A DNA stretch of 64,000 nt, taken from assembly GCA_035307765.1 (NCBI GenBank), contig DATGHU010000011.1, positions 1-64,000 of the forward strand, written 5' to 3'. The stretch is from a bacterium (lineage in GTDB: Bacteria > Sysuimicrobiota > Sysuimicrobiia > Sysuimicrobiales > Segetimicrobiaceae). The position numbers and the translations under genes were made by a program. Below the pieces are notes generated by a model that was not told where the DNA came from, ran no database searches, and saw only the letters and a list, made by a program, of their open reading frames with translations. Below, piece by piece: positions 36,739 to 45,736 of this stretch; the first letter of the stretch is position 1, and each line of letters begins with the position of its first letter.

Positions 36739-37382
36739 CGCTGCGATTCCCACTTCGTGGGGGCGCTTTTCAATCGTGGGTGCGACACCATCAGGTGCCA
36801 GATGATCGATTGAAAGGCCTCCGCATGGGGCGTCACGCGGTCCGCGTTCACCGACGGGACCAAGATGCACACATCCGCCACCCGTGCGGTAAACCCCTCA
36901 GGGCGACCCACGATGCCGACAATCCTCGCCCCCTGTTGCTTGGCATACGTCAAGGCATGGACCAGATTCGCACTGATGTTCCGTTCGAGGTCTCCACCGC
37001 CTACCGAAAGGACGAGCACCAGATCGGCCGACCGCAGGCGGCTGACGCGAAGCCAGCCTTCGAACACAGACGCCCACCCGTCATCGTTCGCCCGAGCTGT
37101 CAGCTCGGGGACGTTGTCGGTTGGGCAATACGCTTCGAGACCCGCGAGCTTCCGGAAGTCGTTGACGGCATGCGAGGCGTTCGCGGCACTCCCGCCAACG
37201 CCCAGCACAAACAGCCGGCCCCCGCGGTCCCGCACCTCCGCCAGGAGCTCTACAGCGTTATCGATGGTGCCGGTGTCGAGTTGCTGGAGAATCCGGGAGA
37301 CCTCGCTCAGGTACTCCCGAGGAAAGCTCACCGCGCGCCCCGACACGCCATTTAGGGTCCTAGGTTTGCCACGGACGACCAC
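36735..37382 (-). CDS. SIS-domain sugar isomerase, GmhA-like sedoheptulose 7-phosphate isomerase
   Basis: 215 residues. LFVLGVGGSAANASHAVNDF is the phosphosugar-binding SIS motif of GmhA/DiaA-like proteins, and VLSVGGGDLERNISANL is the second SIS loop. GmhA turns sedoheptulose 7-phosphate into D-glycero-D-manno-heptose 7-phosphate. It is the first gene of a tightly overlapping trio with GmhB-like and transaldolase-like genes. The first 17 residues (MVVRGKPRTLNGVSGRA) may be untranslated, since GmhA-like proteins usually start near FPREYLSEV. Confidence 0.82.
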   Translation of the reverse strand: MVVRGKPRTLNGVSGRAVSFPREYLSEVSRILQQLDTGTIDNAVELLAEVRDRGGRLFVLGVGGSAANASHAVNDFRKLAGLEAYCPTDNVPELTARANDDGWASVFEGWLRVSRLRSADLVLVLSVGGGDLERNISANLVHALTYAKQQGARIVGIVGRPEGFTARVADVCILVPSVNADRVTPHAEAFQSIIWHLMVSHPRLKSAPTKWESQR

Positions 37383-37430
37383 TTTACCTTCTCGCGCCGC
37401 CGCGACGGGGACAGCCCCCGCCGGGCCACG

Positions 37431-38519
37431 CTAATCCGACCAAAAGCGCCCCGTGCGGGACCGCTCGCAGAACCTCCGGAAGAAACCCAGCGCCCACGAG
37501 ATATGCACGCAGGGAAAAACGGCCGCGAGGCGGGGCCAGAGGTGCCACCGGCGGCGATTCCCCGCCAGGTACCCGGAGACGGCAAGATCGCAGGCGCCGT
37601 AGCCGGCCAGCAGCACGCCAAAACCCGGCAGAAATGTCCGGTGCACGAGCGCGACACTCCCCAGGGTGACGACCGCCGCCAGGAATGCCGGGGGAACCGC
37701 CTGCCGCCACGAGGTGAGCTTCCCGTGCTTGATCAAGTTGCCCGCGCGCGCTCCTCCGTATCGGAAATACAGCCTGCACAGATCGCCCAGCGTCTCCCGC
37801 GGATAATAGTGGACGCAGATATCGATGTTCAGGTAGATTTTGCCTCCGCGTTCGCGTATCCGTTGATTGATATCTGAATCCTCGCTGAGAACCGGGGCGA
37901 CATCATCGAAAAGCCCGACCCGGTCAAAGACCTCGCGGCGGAAGCTGCCGAGGTACACCGTGTCCACGTACCCGCTCTTCCTGCCGAGCCGGAACTGGGC
38001 GTTCCCGATCCCGAACGGATGCGCCATCGCGATCCCAATAGCTTCTTGCATCGGGGCGTCGGCAAGCGGCCGTTGGACCCCTCCCACGTTGTCCGCCCCC
38101 GTCTCCAGCAGGGTCCGCACACACTGCCCCACATACGTCCGCGGGATCACGGATCTGGCGTCCACCCGGACCACGACATCACCGGCGGATGCGCGGATCC
38201 CGGCGTTCAACGCCGACGCCCTCTGCCGCGTGGGGTTGTCGATCAGCCGAATGACGGGAGCCTCACCCCCCGCCCCCCGCACAGTGGCGGCCCGGACCCG
38301 TTCCACCGTCTCCCTCGTGCCGTCCTGGCTCATGCCGTCAACCACGAGAATCTCGATGCGGTCGCGCGGATAATCCTGGTCGAGCAACCGCCCCAAGCAG
38401 GCCTCGATGTATCTCACCTCATTGCGCACGGGAACCACCACGGACACTCGGGGCTTCCGGTCGGGCGGTTGAGCCGACGCGCCTCCCCCCGGCCGACTCG
38501 GCTCGTCGCGCGTGTGCAC
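37431..38519 (-). CDS. Glycosyltransferase family 2 with C-terminal membrane segments (ExoA-like)
   Basis: 362 residues. The catalytic domain begins at RVSVVVPVRNEVRYIEACL (24-42), with DGMSQDGT (61-68) in place of DDGS, the sequence typical of ExoA-type succinoglycan transferases, and VRVDARS as the DxD region. LSEDSDINQRIRERGG is the acceptor ED motif. Three hydrophobic segments near 285-345 anchor it in the membrane. The N-terminal ~20 residues are disordered and Pro/Gly-rich. Confidence 0.88.
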   Translation of the reverse strand: MHTRDEPSRPGGGASAQPPDRKPRVSVVVPVRNEVRYIEACLGRLLDQDYPRDRIEILVVDGMSQDGTRETVERVRAATVRGAGGEAPVIRLIDNPTRQRASALNAGIRASAGDVVVRVDARSVIPRTYVGQCVRTLLETGADNVGGVQRPLADAPMQEAIGIAMAHPFGIGNAQFRLGRKSGYVDTVYLGSFRREVFDRVGLFDDVAPVLSEDSDINQRIRERGGKIYLNIDICVHYYPRETLGDLCRLYFRYGGARAGNLIKHGKLTSWRQAVPPAFLAAVVTLGSVALVHRTFLPGFGVLLAGYGACDLAVSGYLAGNRRRWHLWPRLAAVFPCVHISWALGFFRRFCERSRTGRFWSD

Positions 38520-38536
38520 GTCGATCCGCTCCCGCT

Positions 38537-39559
38537 TCAGAGGGCGCTCAACAAACGGCGCACCTGTTGGACACGGTTCGTGGCCAGATGGTCACGCAAC
38601 GCGCGCGCCGTTCCCCGCACCTGCGTCTGCTTTCGTTCCTCCTCCCGGTCCAGGAAGTAGGCGATCGTCCGCATCCATTCCGCCGCGTCGAGCGGGACCA
38701 TCACGACCTCGTCCGTGCCGAAATATTTCCGGATCGCTGGCACCTCGTCGCAGATCTCGAACCCGCCGCACGCCGGGATCTTGAACGTTCGCTGGTTCAC
38801 GATATAGTGCGGCTGCGATCCATCGGGTTCGCGCTCATGAAAATTCAAACAGATCTTGGCCGAAGAGTACAGCAGCCGCTCCTCCTGCGGGGGGATCGCG
38901 AGCCGCTGCCGGTCGATCGCCCGGGCCAGGGGAAACGCCCCCGCGGCCCTGCAGGCCCTGCTGCTCGCCCTGAGGATTTGGTCCCGCATCCCCCACCCGG
39001 GCCCGAACACTCCAACCCGATAGGCTCTCCGCAAAGGGGCCAGCACGTGCTCCGCGAACCAACGCTTCTTCGTAAGATTGGCGCCGAGGTACACGACGTC
39101 ATACCGATAACGCCCCACCGGGGCCACCGGGAAATGTTCCTCGGGGTCGGCCGCGTTCGGGATCACATGGTACCTCTTCCCGGTCTCCCGCTCGAAGGCT
39201 GCCATCTGCTCGGGTTCTCGCTCGCCAAAGTAAATATCGGCAACGTCCTCTGCTCTGAGGATCTCTCCCCTTCGGGGGTCGACCCGAGCCTCAAGAGGCC
39301 AGTGCACCCACAGCAGCACCTTCGTCCCCCGCCGCCGCATGCCCCTGAGTGTTTCACGCTCTCGGTCGATATCCAGGAGGTTCACGGCGGTAAAGAACAG
39401 ATCGGGCTTGACCTCATTCGCCTTTTCCGCCAGGCGTTCTCCCGCCCTCAGCAGAAAGAACTGGTCCCCGCAGGCAAGGAATCCCGCCCGCCACCCCTGA
39501 CAGATCCACCGGTCCGCGCCCAGCCCGTCGGGGTACGGAATGTGATAGAGGATTCGCAT
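38537..39559 (-). CDS. CgeB-like GT-B glycosyltransferase
   Basis: 340 residues. The Rossmann-type N-terminal half (RILYHIPYPDGLGAD) and VIPNAADPEEHFPV match the CgeB/GT4-like proteins common in surface-glycan clusters. DVVYLGANLTKKR starts the C-terminal domain, and FKIPACGGFEICDEVPAIRKYF is the donor-binding GT-B region with its conserved acidic residue. It lies between two GT2 genes in an unbroken operon. The sugar is unknown. Confidence 0.85.
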   Translation of the reverse strand: MRILYHIPYPDGLGADRWICQGWRAGFLACGDQFFLLRAGERLAEKANEVKPDLFFTAVNLLDIDRERETLRGMRRRGTKVLLWVHWPLEARVDPRRGEILRAEDVADIYFGEREPEQMAAFERETGKRYHVIPNAADPEEHFPVAPVGRYRYDVVYLGANLTKKRWFAEHVLAPLRRAYRVGVFGPGWGMRDQILRASSRACRAAGAFPLARAIDRQRLAIPPQEERLLYSSAKICLNFHEREPDGSQPHYIVNQRTFKIPACGGFEICDEVPAIRKYFGTDEVVMVPLDAAEWMRTIAYFLDREEERKQTQVRGTARALRDHLATNRVQQVRRLLSAL

Positions 39560-39568
39560 GTCGCCACC

Positions 39569-40474
39569 CTAGCTCGAGAACCAGTGCCGGCACCGCCGGT
39601 GAATGCGATCGTACGCCCGCTCCCCCAGCAGCGAAATCCCATATTGCACGTAGCCGAGGGGGTGCAGCGGGGACAGCCCGATGGCCTCGAGAATACGGGC
39701 TCGCCCCTGCCGCAGGGCGCCCGTGCGGCACAACTTTCCGCCGATCTTCCTTAGGTAGAATCCTCTCAAGCCGCGGCCCATGTGGTGTCCGTATCGCGCC
39801 AACACCAGCTCCTCGACCCGGCGGGCCTCGTCGATCCGATCGCCGAGGCGAGCCCCCTGGTGGGTGCGGATCCGGACGACGATCTCGGGCACGAAGTCGA
39901 CCTCAAACCGCTCGGCCAATCGGAGATAGAGCTCCCAGTCCTCTGAGGTGACGAGGTCCTCATTGAACCCTCCCACTTCGCGCACGGCCGACGTCCGCAT
40001 CAGCGGATTGGAGGCAGAGCCCGTAAACGCATCCCCCTGCCGCAACAGCCCGTCGAACACGCGCCCGCGCAGCACCGGCCGGTGCGTCCCCGACTCGCGC
40101 CCCTCCGAGGTGACGCGCACAAAGCCGCCGTACACCAGCCCGAGGGCGGCCGGGCCCCGCTCGAACACGCGGAGTTGGCGTTCGAGTTTCGGGCGAAGCC
40201 ACTCGTCATCGTCGTCGAGAAACGCGACGAACTCCCCCCGGGCTTCCCGCAACCCGAGATTCCGCGCGGCCGCGACGGGCTGACGGGGGTGGACGATGAG
40301 CCGAATTCGCGGATCGACAAAATCCGCGACGACCGCCCGCGTCTCGTCCGCGGAGGAGTTGTCGAGTACCAGGAGCTCGTAATCCTCAAAGGATTGTGCC
40401 AGGACGCTTTGGATGGCGCCGCGCAGGTAGTCCGCCCGGTTGAACGAGGTGATGATCGCGGACACCCGGCACAA
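39569..40474 (-). CDS. Glycosyltransferase family 2
   Basis: 301 residues from TTG 40474, three bases after the upstream epimerase stop; the protein then reads (M)CRVSAIITSFNRADYLRGAI, the usual GT2 opening. GTG 40465 is an equally possible start, and an extension to 40543 would overlap the epimerase. LVLDNSSADET replaces the DDGS loop and FLDDDDEWL is the metal site. TSEDWELYLRLAER is the acceptor motif. Family membership is certain; sugar and linkage are unknown. Confidence 0.87.
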   Translation of the reverse strand: MCRVSAIITSFNRADYLRGAIQSVLAQSFEDYELLVLDNSSADETRAVVADFVDPRIRLIVHPRQPVAAARNLGLREARGEFVAFLDDDDEWLRPKLERQLRVFERGPAALGLVYGGFVRVTSEGRESGTHRPVLRGRVFDGLLRQGDAFTGSASNPLMRTSAVREVGGFNEDLVTSEDWELYLRLAERFEVDFVPEIVVRIRTHQGARLGDRIDEARRVEELVLARYGHHMGRGLRGFYLRKIGGKLCRTGALRQGRARILEAIGLSPLHPLGYVQYGISLLGERAYDRIHRRCRHWFSS

Positions 40475-40476
40475 GG

Positions 40477-41406
40477 CTATCGCACCCGATTCGCTTCCAC
40501 GGTGGCCCGAAGCCCGGCGTCCAACGAGCGCCGTGGGGTCCACCCGAGCTCTCGCGCCGCCTTGGAGTGATCGAGGCAGTATCTCAGTTGCTCGCCGGGG
40601 CGATCCGGATGATAGATCGGCGCGGCCGCCACACCCAGCAGCGCCGCAATGCGCCCGTACAGATCGTTCAGGGTCGTCTCGACGCCCGTGCCGATATTGT
40701 AGACGGGAACCGGATGGTCGTGGGGGACGGCCAGGGCCAGCAGATTCGCGTCGACCACGTCGTCGATGTGCACATAATCCCGAGTCTTGCTCCCATCCCC
40801 CCAGATCTCCGCCTGCCCACCGGAGGAGAGCCGCCGGATGTAATCGGCCATGGCCCCGGTGCGCTGCCCCGGCCCGTAGACCGCCGAATACCGCAGCACC
40901 ACGTAGGGCACCCCGTACGTCCGGTGGTAGAATCGCAGATACCCCTCGATCGCCTGTTTTGCCACGACGTAGGGTGAGACCGGGTCGATGGGAGAAGTCT
41001 CCGCCACCGGCAACGGCGCGGTGTTCCCGTAGAGGAACCCCGAAGAGGCGAACACGATCTTCTGGACGCCAATCTCTTTGGCCTTCTGCAGCAGGCGAAT
41101 CGACCCGACCACGGCGTCCACGTCCAACAGCGGATCTTGGACCGACTTCGGGACCAGGACGTAGAAGGCAAAGTGATAGATGAGGTCGGGTCGCTCGCGG
41201 TCGAGGATCTCGACGAAGCGCTCGTCGGCAATATTCAGCTCATGGCACCTCACCCCCGCAGGCACGTTGGCTCGACTGCCGGTTGAGAGGTTGTCGACGA
41301 CGACGACGACGGCCCCCGCGCGAAGCAGCGCGCGTGCGGTGTGGGATCCGATGAATCCCGCCCCGCCGGTGATGAGCACCTTCATGCCTCGCACGTCAAT
41401 GGCCAT
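40477..41406 (-). CDS. NAD-dependent epimerase (UDP-glucose 4-epimerase-like SDR)
   Basis: 309 residues. LITGGAGFIGSHTARALL binds NAD, FASSGFLYG has the catalytic Ser, and YVVAKQAIE the YxxxK. The KTRDYVHIDDVVDANLLAL segment is characteristic of UDP-hexose 4-epimerases. ATG 41385 (MKVLITGG) is a shorter and perhaps better start than ATG 41406. It lies between the flippase and GT2 genes of the right-hand locus, so it probably makes UDP-Gal, UDP-GalA or a similar donor for those transferases. Confidence 0.88.
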   Translation of the reverse strand: MAIDVRGMKVLITGGAGFIGSHTARALLRAGAVVVVVDNLSTGSRANVPAGVRCHELNIADERFVEILDRERPDLIYHFAFYVLVPKSVQDPLLDVDAVVGSIRLLQKAKEIGVQKIVFASSGFLYGNTAPLPVAETSPIDPVSPYVVAKQAIEGYLRFYHRTYGVPYVVLRYSAVYGPGQRTGAMADYIRRLSSGGQAEIWGDGSKTRDYVHIDDVVDANLLALAVPHDHPVPVYNIGTGVETTLNDLYGRIAALLGVAAAPIYHPDRPGEQLRYCLDHSKAARELGWTPRRSLDAGLRATVEANRVR

Positions 41407-41427
41407 GCGTCACCTCCGCGGACTCCC

Positions 41428-42912
41428 CTACCAAGAGGCGACCATCGCGGAGGCCGCGGATTTGCGCAGCCCGACCCACACGCCGGCGAAGATGATCCCC
41501 CCTACGGGGACGGCGAGCCAGACGGCATGCCCCACGGCCCACATCCCCCACAATGCCGCCGCCCCCGCAGCTCCCGAGCTGATCACGGCCCACACCAGCG
41601 CCCCATTCACCGGCCGCAATGGCGTGCATCGCCCGGCGAGGACGAAGAGCTCCCCCAGGATCACGACGTGCGTGGCGACGGTGGCCCAGGCCGACCCATA
41701 CAGGCCAAACGGGGGAATGAGCAAGGCATTGAGGATCACGTTGACGACCGCCGCGGACAAGAGGCACCAGAACAGCGTGCGCTGCCGATCGAACACGATC
41801 ATGGCCTGAAAACTGGGGGTGTAGATGAAGATCAGCACCACCGTGATGGCCAGGATCTTCAGCGCCGTCCCGGCGGGATGGAACGCCGGGCCGAAGACCA
41901 CCCCGATCACGGGGTCCGCCGTCGCCACGACGGCACAGGCGATGTATCCACCGACGGCCACCATGCCGGCGGACCAGGTGTCCCATCGCCGGCGAAAGGT
42001 CGCGTCGACGTTGGTCGATGTCGAGGCAAAGGCCGGAAAGATGACCAAGGAGAGCAGCCCGGTCGGCACCAGCAGGATGCCGGTGATCCGAATCGCGACG
42101 TTGTACCATCCCGTGTCGACGATCTTGCCAAAATACCCGAGCATCACGGAATCGACGTTCATATAGACGGTGGTGGCGCCGCTGGCCAGCGCCAGCGGGA
42201 GCGCCACGCGCAGAACGCGGGCCCAGACGTCTCGCCGGATGCGGAGGCTGATCCGCCAAGGACCTCTCCGCATCGCGACGAGGACCAGCCCGAGGGTGAG
42301 CAGGCCGGAGATGAGGTACGCGTACGTCACATTCAAGACCGACGGCGCCCGCCAGGCGATCCAGCCCACGCCCACAACCAGGAAGACCGCCTGGGCCACC
42401 CGCACCATGAACTCGTACTCCATCCGCTGCCAGGCCCGAAACACCGAAAACGAAAGGTTGACCATCTCCAGCACGAAAAATGCGGCGCCAAGCACCAGGA
42501 TCATCCACCGGGTCGTCGGGTCCGGCGTGATCAAGATCATGCCCAGCGCCAGTCCCGCCATCCCAAGTCCCCCCAAGGCGAGCTTCATCAGGAGGATATC
42601 GGGCAGCAGGTGTTCATTCGCCTTGGCGATGGCCAGTTCCCGAGTGGTGGTCAGCGCCAGGCCGGAATCGAAGACGACGTCGAACATCGCGGCGAAGGAA
42701 TAGGCGAAGGCGAACCGTCCGAATTCCGCGGGCCCAAACACCCGCGCCAAAATCGGCAACAATAGGAACTTCAACCCCCGGACCACCGTCTCGGCCAGGG
42801 TGGCCCACACCATATTCTTCAGGACGATCTGCGTCCAATGCAGGTTGACGAACAGGGCCCGGCGGACCAGATCCAAGACTCTTGTCGGGGCGCGCAGCCC
42901 TCGGATCATCAT
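41428..42912 (-). CDS. Polysaccharide flippase, Wzx/MATE-like (second copy)
   Basis: 494 residues from ATG 42912, overlapping the upstream GT4 stop (ATGATGA arrangement). The frame stays open to 43632, but that part is Arg/Gly-rich antisense-like sequence of the GT4 gene. It has about 12-14 hydrophobic segments; LLLPILARVFGPAEFGRFAFAYS is typical of the N-terminal half of Wzx proteins. It should flip undecaprenyl-linked repeat units made by the surrounding transferases. It resembles the left-hand flippase (2427-3950) only at the family level. Confidence 0.87.
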   Translation of the reverse strand: MMIRGLRAPTRVLDLVRRALFVNLHWTQIVLKNMVWATLAETVVRGLKFLLLPILARVFGPAEFGRFAFAYSFAAMFDVVFDSGLALTTTRELAIAKANEHLLPDILLMKLALGGLGMAGLALGMILITPDPTTRWMILVLGAAFFVLEMVNLSFSVFRAWQRMEYEFMVRVAQAVFLVVGVGWIAWRAPSVLNVTYAYLISGLLTLGLVLVAMRRGPWRISLRIRRDVWARVLRVALPLALASGATTVYMNVDSVMLGYFGKIVDTGWYNVAIRITGILLVPTGLLSLVIFPAFASTSTNVDATFRRRWDTWSAGMVAVGGYIACAVVATADPVIGVVFGPAFHPAGTALKILAITVVLIFIYTPSFQAMIVFDRQRTLFWCLLSAAVVNVILNALLIPPFGLYGSAWATVATHVVILGELFVLAGRCTPLRPVNGALVWAVISSGAAGAAALWGMWAVGHAVWLAVPVGGIIFAGVWVGLRKSAASAMVASW

Positions 42913-44162
42913 CGGGCGGACGGCCGGGTGGTCCGTTCGAAGAGCTCCGTGAAGCGATCGGCCATCACCTCCCACGAGTTCGCGCGCGTCAGGGCGGAAG
43001 CTCTCGTTCCCATCTCCACCCGGTCTCCGTCGGGCAGCGCCAGGAATGCGCGCATGGCGTCGGCGAGCGACGATGGGTCCTCCGGGACGCAGACGAAGCC
43101 GATGGCGTGGCGCTCCACCAACCCGCCCATTTCCGAAACGTTGCTGGCAATCACGGGCCGCTGATGCGCACAGGCCCCCTTCATCAGCGGGCCGCTGCCC
43201 CCGCGGTAGGCCCGAGTATACGGAAGCACCAGGGCGTCCGCGGCGAAGAAATACGCCGAGACGTCGCGGTCGGCGGCGTAGCCCAACCGCAGGATCACCC
43301 GGTCGCTCACCCCCGCATCGCGCACCATCTCCGCGATCTGGGCCGCCGCATACTCCATAGGATGTCCCACAATCATGAGTCGGAACTCTTTTTCCCGCAA
43401 GAGCGCCGCGGCCCTCACCAGATATTCGATCCCCTTGTCCCGCCGGAGCATGCCGAAAAACAGGAACACGGGCCCCCCGTAGTCGATCCCCAGCGCGGCG
43501 CGCGCCGCGGCGTGACTCAGCGCGGCGGCGGGAGGATCCCCGCCGTCCGGGATCACCGCGATCGGGAGCCCGGGGGGAATCCGCAGTTGCGTCCGCAATC
43601 GCTCGCGATGCCACTCGCCGAGCACGGCGCACGCCGCGATCTCAGTCCCCAGGGTGGTTCGGAAGATCTCGCGCTGGATCACCTTGTAGCTCTTTGCGAA
43701 TATCGATCCCGGATAATCGCGGAACGAGAAATTTGCGGCGTTGACCTGCATCACGACAGGGGGCACGAAGTGCCGGTGGGCCCAGAGCAGCAGCGCCGCG
43801 ACGAGGAATTCCACGTCCGTCATATACACGACGTCGAACGTCCGGCGCCGGCAGAGCTTCAATGCCGCGGACGTGACCGCATAACTGTTCCGATAATACC
43901 CCCAGTAGTAGTAGGGCCGGCAGTGGTTCATCGCCCGATCGAACGCCTCGAACGCCAGCCGCCCCCCGCCCACGAGTTCCGTGGAAAATGCCGGCGGCTC
44001 GTTCAAATACGACTCCGGGCGGATCAGGTTCGTGCAGAGGGTCACCGTGTGGCCGCGCTTCGCCAGCGCCTGACAGAGCTTCGTGGCCACCAGCCCGTAG
44101 TGGCCCATCTTGTCGCCAGTCGGCTGGACCACGAGAACGCGATACCCCGCTGCCGTCGTCAC
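42909..44162 (-). CDS. GT4 family glycosyltransferase
   Basis: 417 residues from GTG 44162, with GGAG 5 nt upstream; the open frame to 44378 is a shadow of the neighbouring gene. RVLVVQPTGDKMGHYGLVATKL opens a GT-B fold with the glycine-rich N-terminal loop. VFLFFGMLRRDKGIEYLVRAA and the RGGSGPLMKGACAHQRPVI region are the C-terminal donor site of GT4 enzymes. It overlaps the second flippase gene and lies 59 nt downstream of the priming transferase gene, so it may add the second sugar of the repeat. Confidence 0.88.
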   Translation of the reverse strand: MTTAAGYRVLVVQPTGDKMGHYGLVATKLCQALAKRGHTVTLCTNLIRPESYLNEPPAFSTELVGGGRLAFEAFDRAMNHCRPYYYWGYYRNSYAVTSAALKLCRRRTFDVVYMTDVEFLVAALLLWAHRHFVPPVVMQVNAANFSFRDYPGSIFAKSYKVIQREIFRTTLGTEIAACAVLGEWHRERLRTQLRIPPGLPIAVIPDGGDPPAAALSHAAARAALGIDYGGPVFLFFGMLRRDKGIEYLVRAAALLREKEFRLMIVGHPMEYAAAQIAEMVRDAGVSDRVILRLGYAADRDVSAYFFAADALVLPYTRAYRGGSGPLMKGACAHQRPVIASNVSEMGGLVERHAIGFVCVPEDPSSLADAMRAFLALPDGDRVEMGTRASALTRANSWEVMADRFTELFERTTRPSAR

Positions 44163-44221
44163 AAGAGCTCCGGGCCCGCCCCCACGATCGACCTCACGGC
44201 CCCGGCGAGCCGACGGAAAAC

Positions 44222-45712
44222 CTACCGGCCCTTGAGCGCGAAGGCATGCATGATCGTCTTCAGGATGATCAGCAGGTCGAGCCCCAGCGACTGGTGCTTG
44301 ATGTAATAGAGATCGTATTGAAGGCGCAGCAACGCGTCCTCGTGGGAGCTGGCATAGCCCTGCCGGACCAGCCCCCACCCTCCCATGCCCGGCTTCGCGA
44401 TATGCCGGAGGCGATACACGGGGAACTTGGCGACCAGCTCCTCGACAAATTCCGGCCGCTCGGGTCGGGGGCCGACGATACTCATTTCTCCTCTCAGGAC
44501 GTTGAGAAACTGGGGAAACTCATCGATGTGCGCCGCTCTCAGCACCCGGCCGACCCGAGTAACCCGCGGATCGTGTTCCCGCGCCCAGACCGCGCCGTCT
44601 TTCTCGGCATCACTGAACATCGACCGGAACTTGTAGGCGCGGAACACCTCTCCGCCCTTGCCGATCCGTTCTTGAATGTAGAAGATCGGCCCCGGCGAGT
44701 CGAGCGCGATCGTCAGGGCAATCAACGGTAACAGCGGAAGGAGGCACGCCAATCCCAGGGTGGCCAGGGCGATGTCCATGATCCGCTTGGCCAGCTGCCA
44801 CAGGGTGCTGCTGACCTTCGGGTACACTGGGATGGAGGCATACCATTTCTCTCCCACGCGCTCCACGGGGACCCGGCCGGTCAGTTGTTCGTAGATCACC
44901 GACATCGGGACCATCTCCACCCCCCCCTCCGCGCAGCCCATCAGGCTGTGGAAAAGGTCGGCGTCGACCTCCCCCGGAATCGCCAGGATCAGGGTGGACA
45001 CGCGGTGAACGGCGATCAGATCGGCGATCCCTTGGCTGCTCCCGAGCACGGGCACGTCGGCCGGTCCATCGCCGCCGTCGGCGGGGAGGTCTCTGGCCAC
45101 GGGGATGAGGGTTCCCGCATTCTTCGGATCATCATCGACAAACCCCACGAGGTGATATCCGACGCGGTCGACGGTCATCAGCGCCTCGGCGATCGCCCGC
45201 CCCGCCCATCCCGCTCCGATGATAAGGGTCCGGCGCTCGTGCGATGGCATGGGAAGAGCCCAACTGTAGATCCCGCGCCCGAGGAGCACGCCGGCGATCA
45301 GGAAGCACGGAAAGCTGGCGAGCGTCCACCGGGACGTAGGGAGTGGTGGGGTGATATACGGAATCACCAAATAGAGCAGGACGGCCAGGACCGCCGCCTT
45401 GATCACTTCGGGGACGCTGGCCGCAAACCGCCCGGCGACACGGGGTTCATACACATCAAAGGCATGGCCGGTGATCAGCCAAAGCCCGCTGAGAATGATG
45501 AACCAATAAGGGTGGCGAGCCACCAGCATCGGGTCCACCCCAGGGTGCGGCCGAAACCCCAGGGCCAGGATCAACGCGGTGTTCACCGCCACCAAATCGA
45601 TGCCCATGAGCAGGATTCGCCGCTCCGAGATGTCCAGCGGCATCCGGAATGCACGGCCCACGCTCATCTGGCGCGGAAGGATCAGGCTCCCCTTCGCGTC
45701 GCGATCAGGCAT
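44222..45712 (-). CDS. Exopolysaccharide biosynthesis polyprenyl glycosylphosphotransferase (WcaJ/WbaP type)
   Basis: 496 residues with the full-length layout: four N-terminal helices (~30-165), a CoA-binding-like Rossmann domain (TLIIGAGWAGRAIAEAL, ~175-195), a fifth hydrophobic hairpin (~320-350) and the catalytic domain with KFRSM, IDEFPQFLNVLRGEMS and VGPRPERPEF. It transfers a hexose-1-phosphate to undecaprenyl phosphate at the inner membrane and primes the right-hand polymer. The short priming enzyme at 5711-6310 lacks the first two parts. Glucose is the usual substrate of this type but galactose is possible. Confidence 0.92.
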   Translation of the reverse strand: MPDRDAKGSLILPRQMSVGRAFRMPLDISERRILLMGIDLVAVNTALILALGFRPHPGVDPMLVARHPYWFIILSGLWLITGHAFDVYEPRVAGRFAASVPEVIKAAVLAVLLYLVIPYITPPLPTSRWTLASFPCFLIAGVLLGRGIYSWALPMPSHERRTLIIGAGWAGRAIAEALMTVDRVGYHLVGFVDDDPKNAGTLIPVARDLPADGGDGPADVPVLGSSQGIADLIAVHRVSTLILAIPGEVDADLFHSLMGCAEGGVEMVPMSVIYEQLTGRVPVERVGEKWYASIPVYPKVSSTLWQLAKRIMDIALATLGLACLLPLLPLIALTIALDSPGPIFYIQERIGKGGEVFRAYKFRSMFSDAEKDGAVWAREHDPRVTRVGRVLRAAHIDEFPQFLNVLRGEMSIVGPRPERPEFVEELVAKFPVYRLRHIAKPGMGGWGLVRQGYASSHEDALLRLQYDLYYIKHQSLGLDLLIILKTIMHAFALKGR

Positions 45713-45736
45713 CGACGTGATCGGTGTGTCCGGGCA

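Noticed and set aside
41341-42765. A 474-codon plus-strand open frame
   Set aside because: It is antisense to the second flippase gene and is a low-complexity, charged shadow frame caused by high GC.
42913-43632. A 240-codon N-terminal extension of the second flippase
   Set aside because: The extension is antisense-like composition inside the GT4 gene; ATG 42912 gives a normal flippase start and an ATGA overlap.
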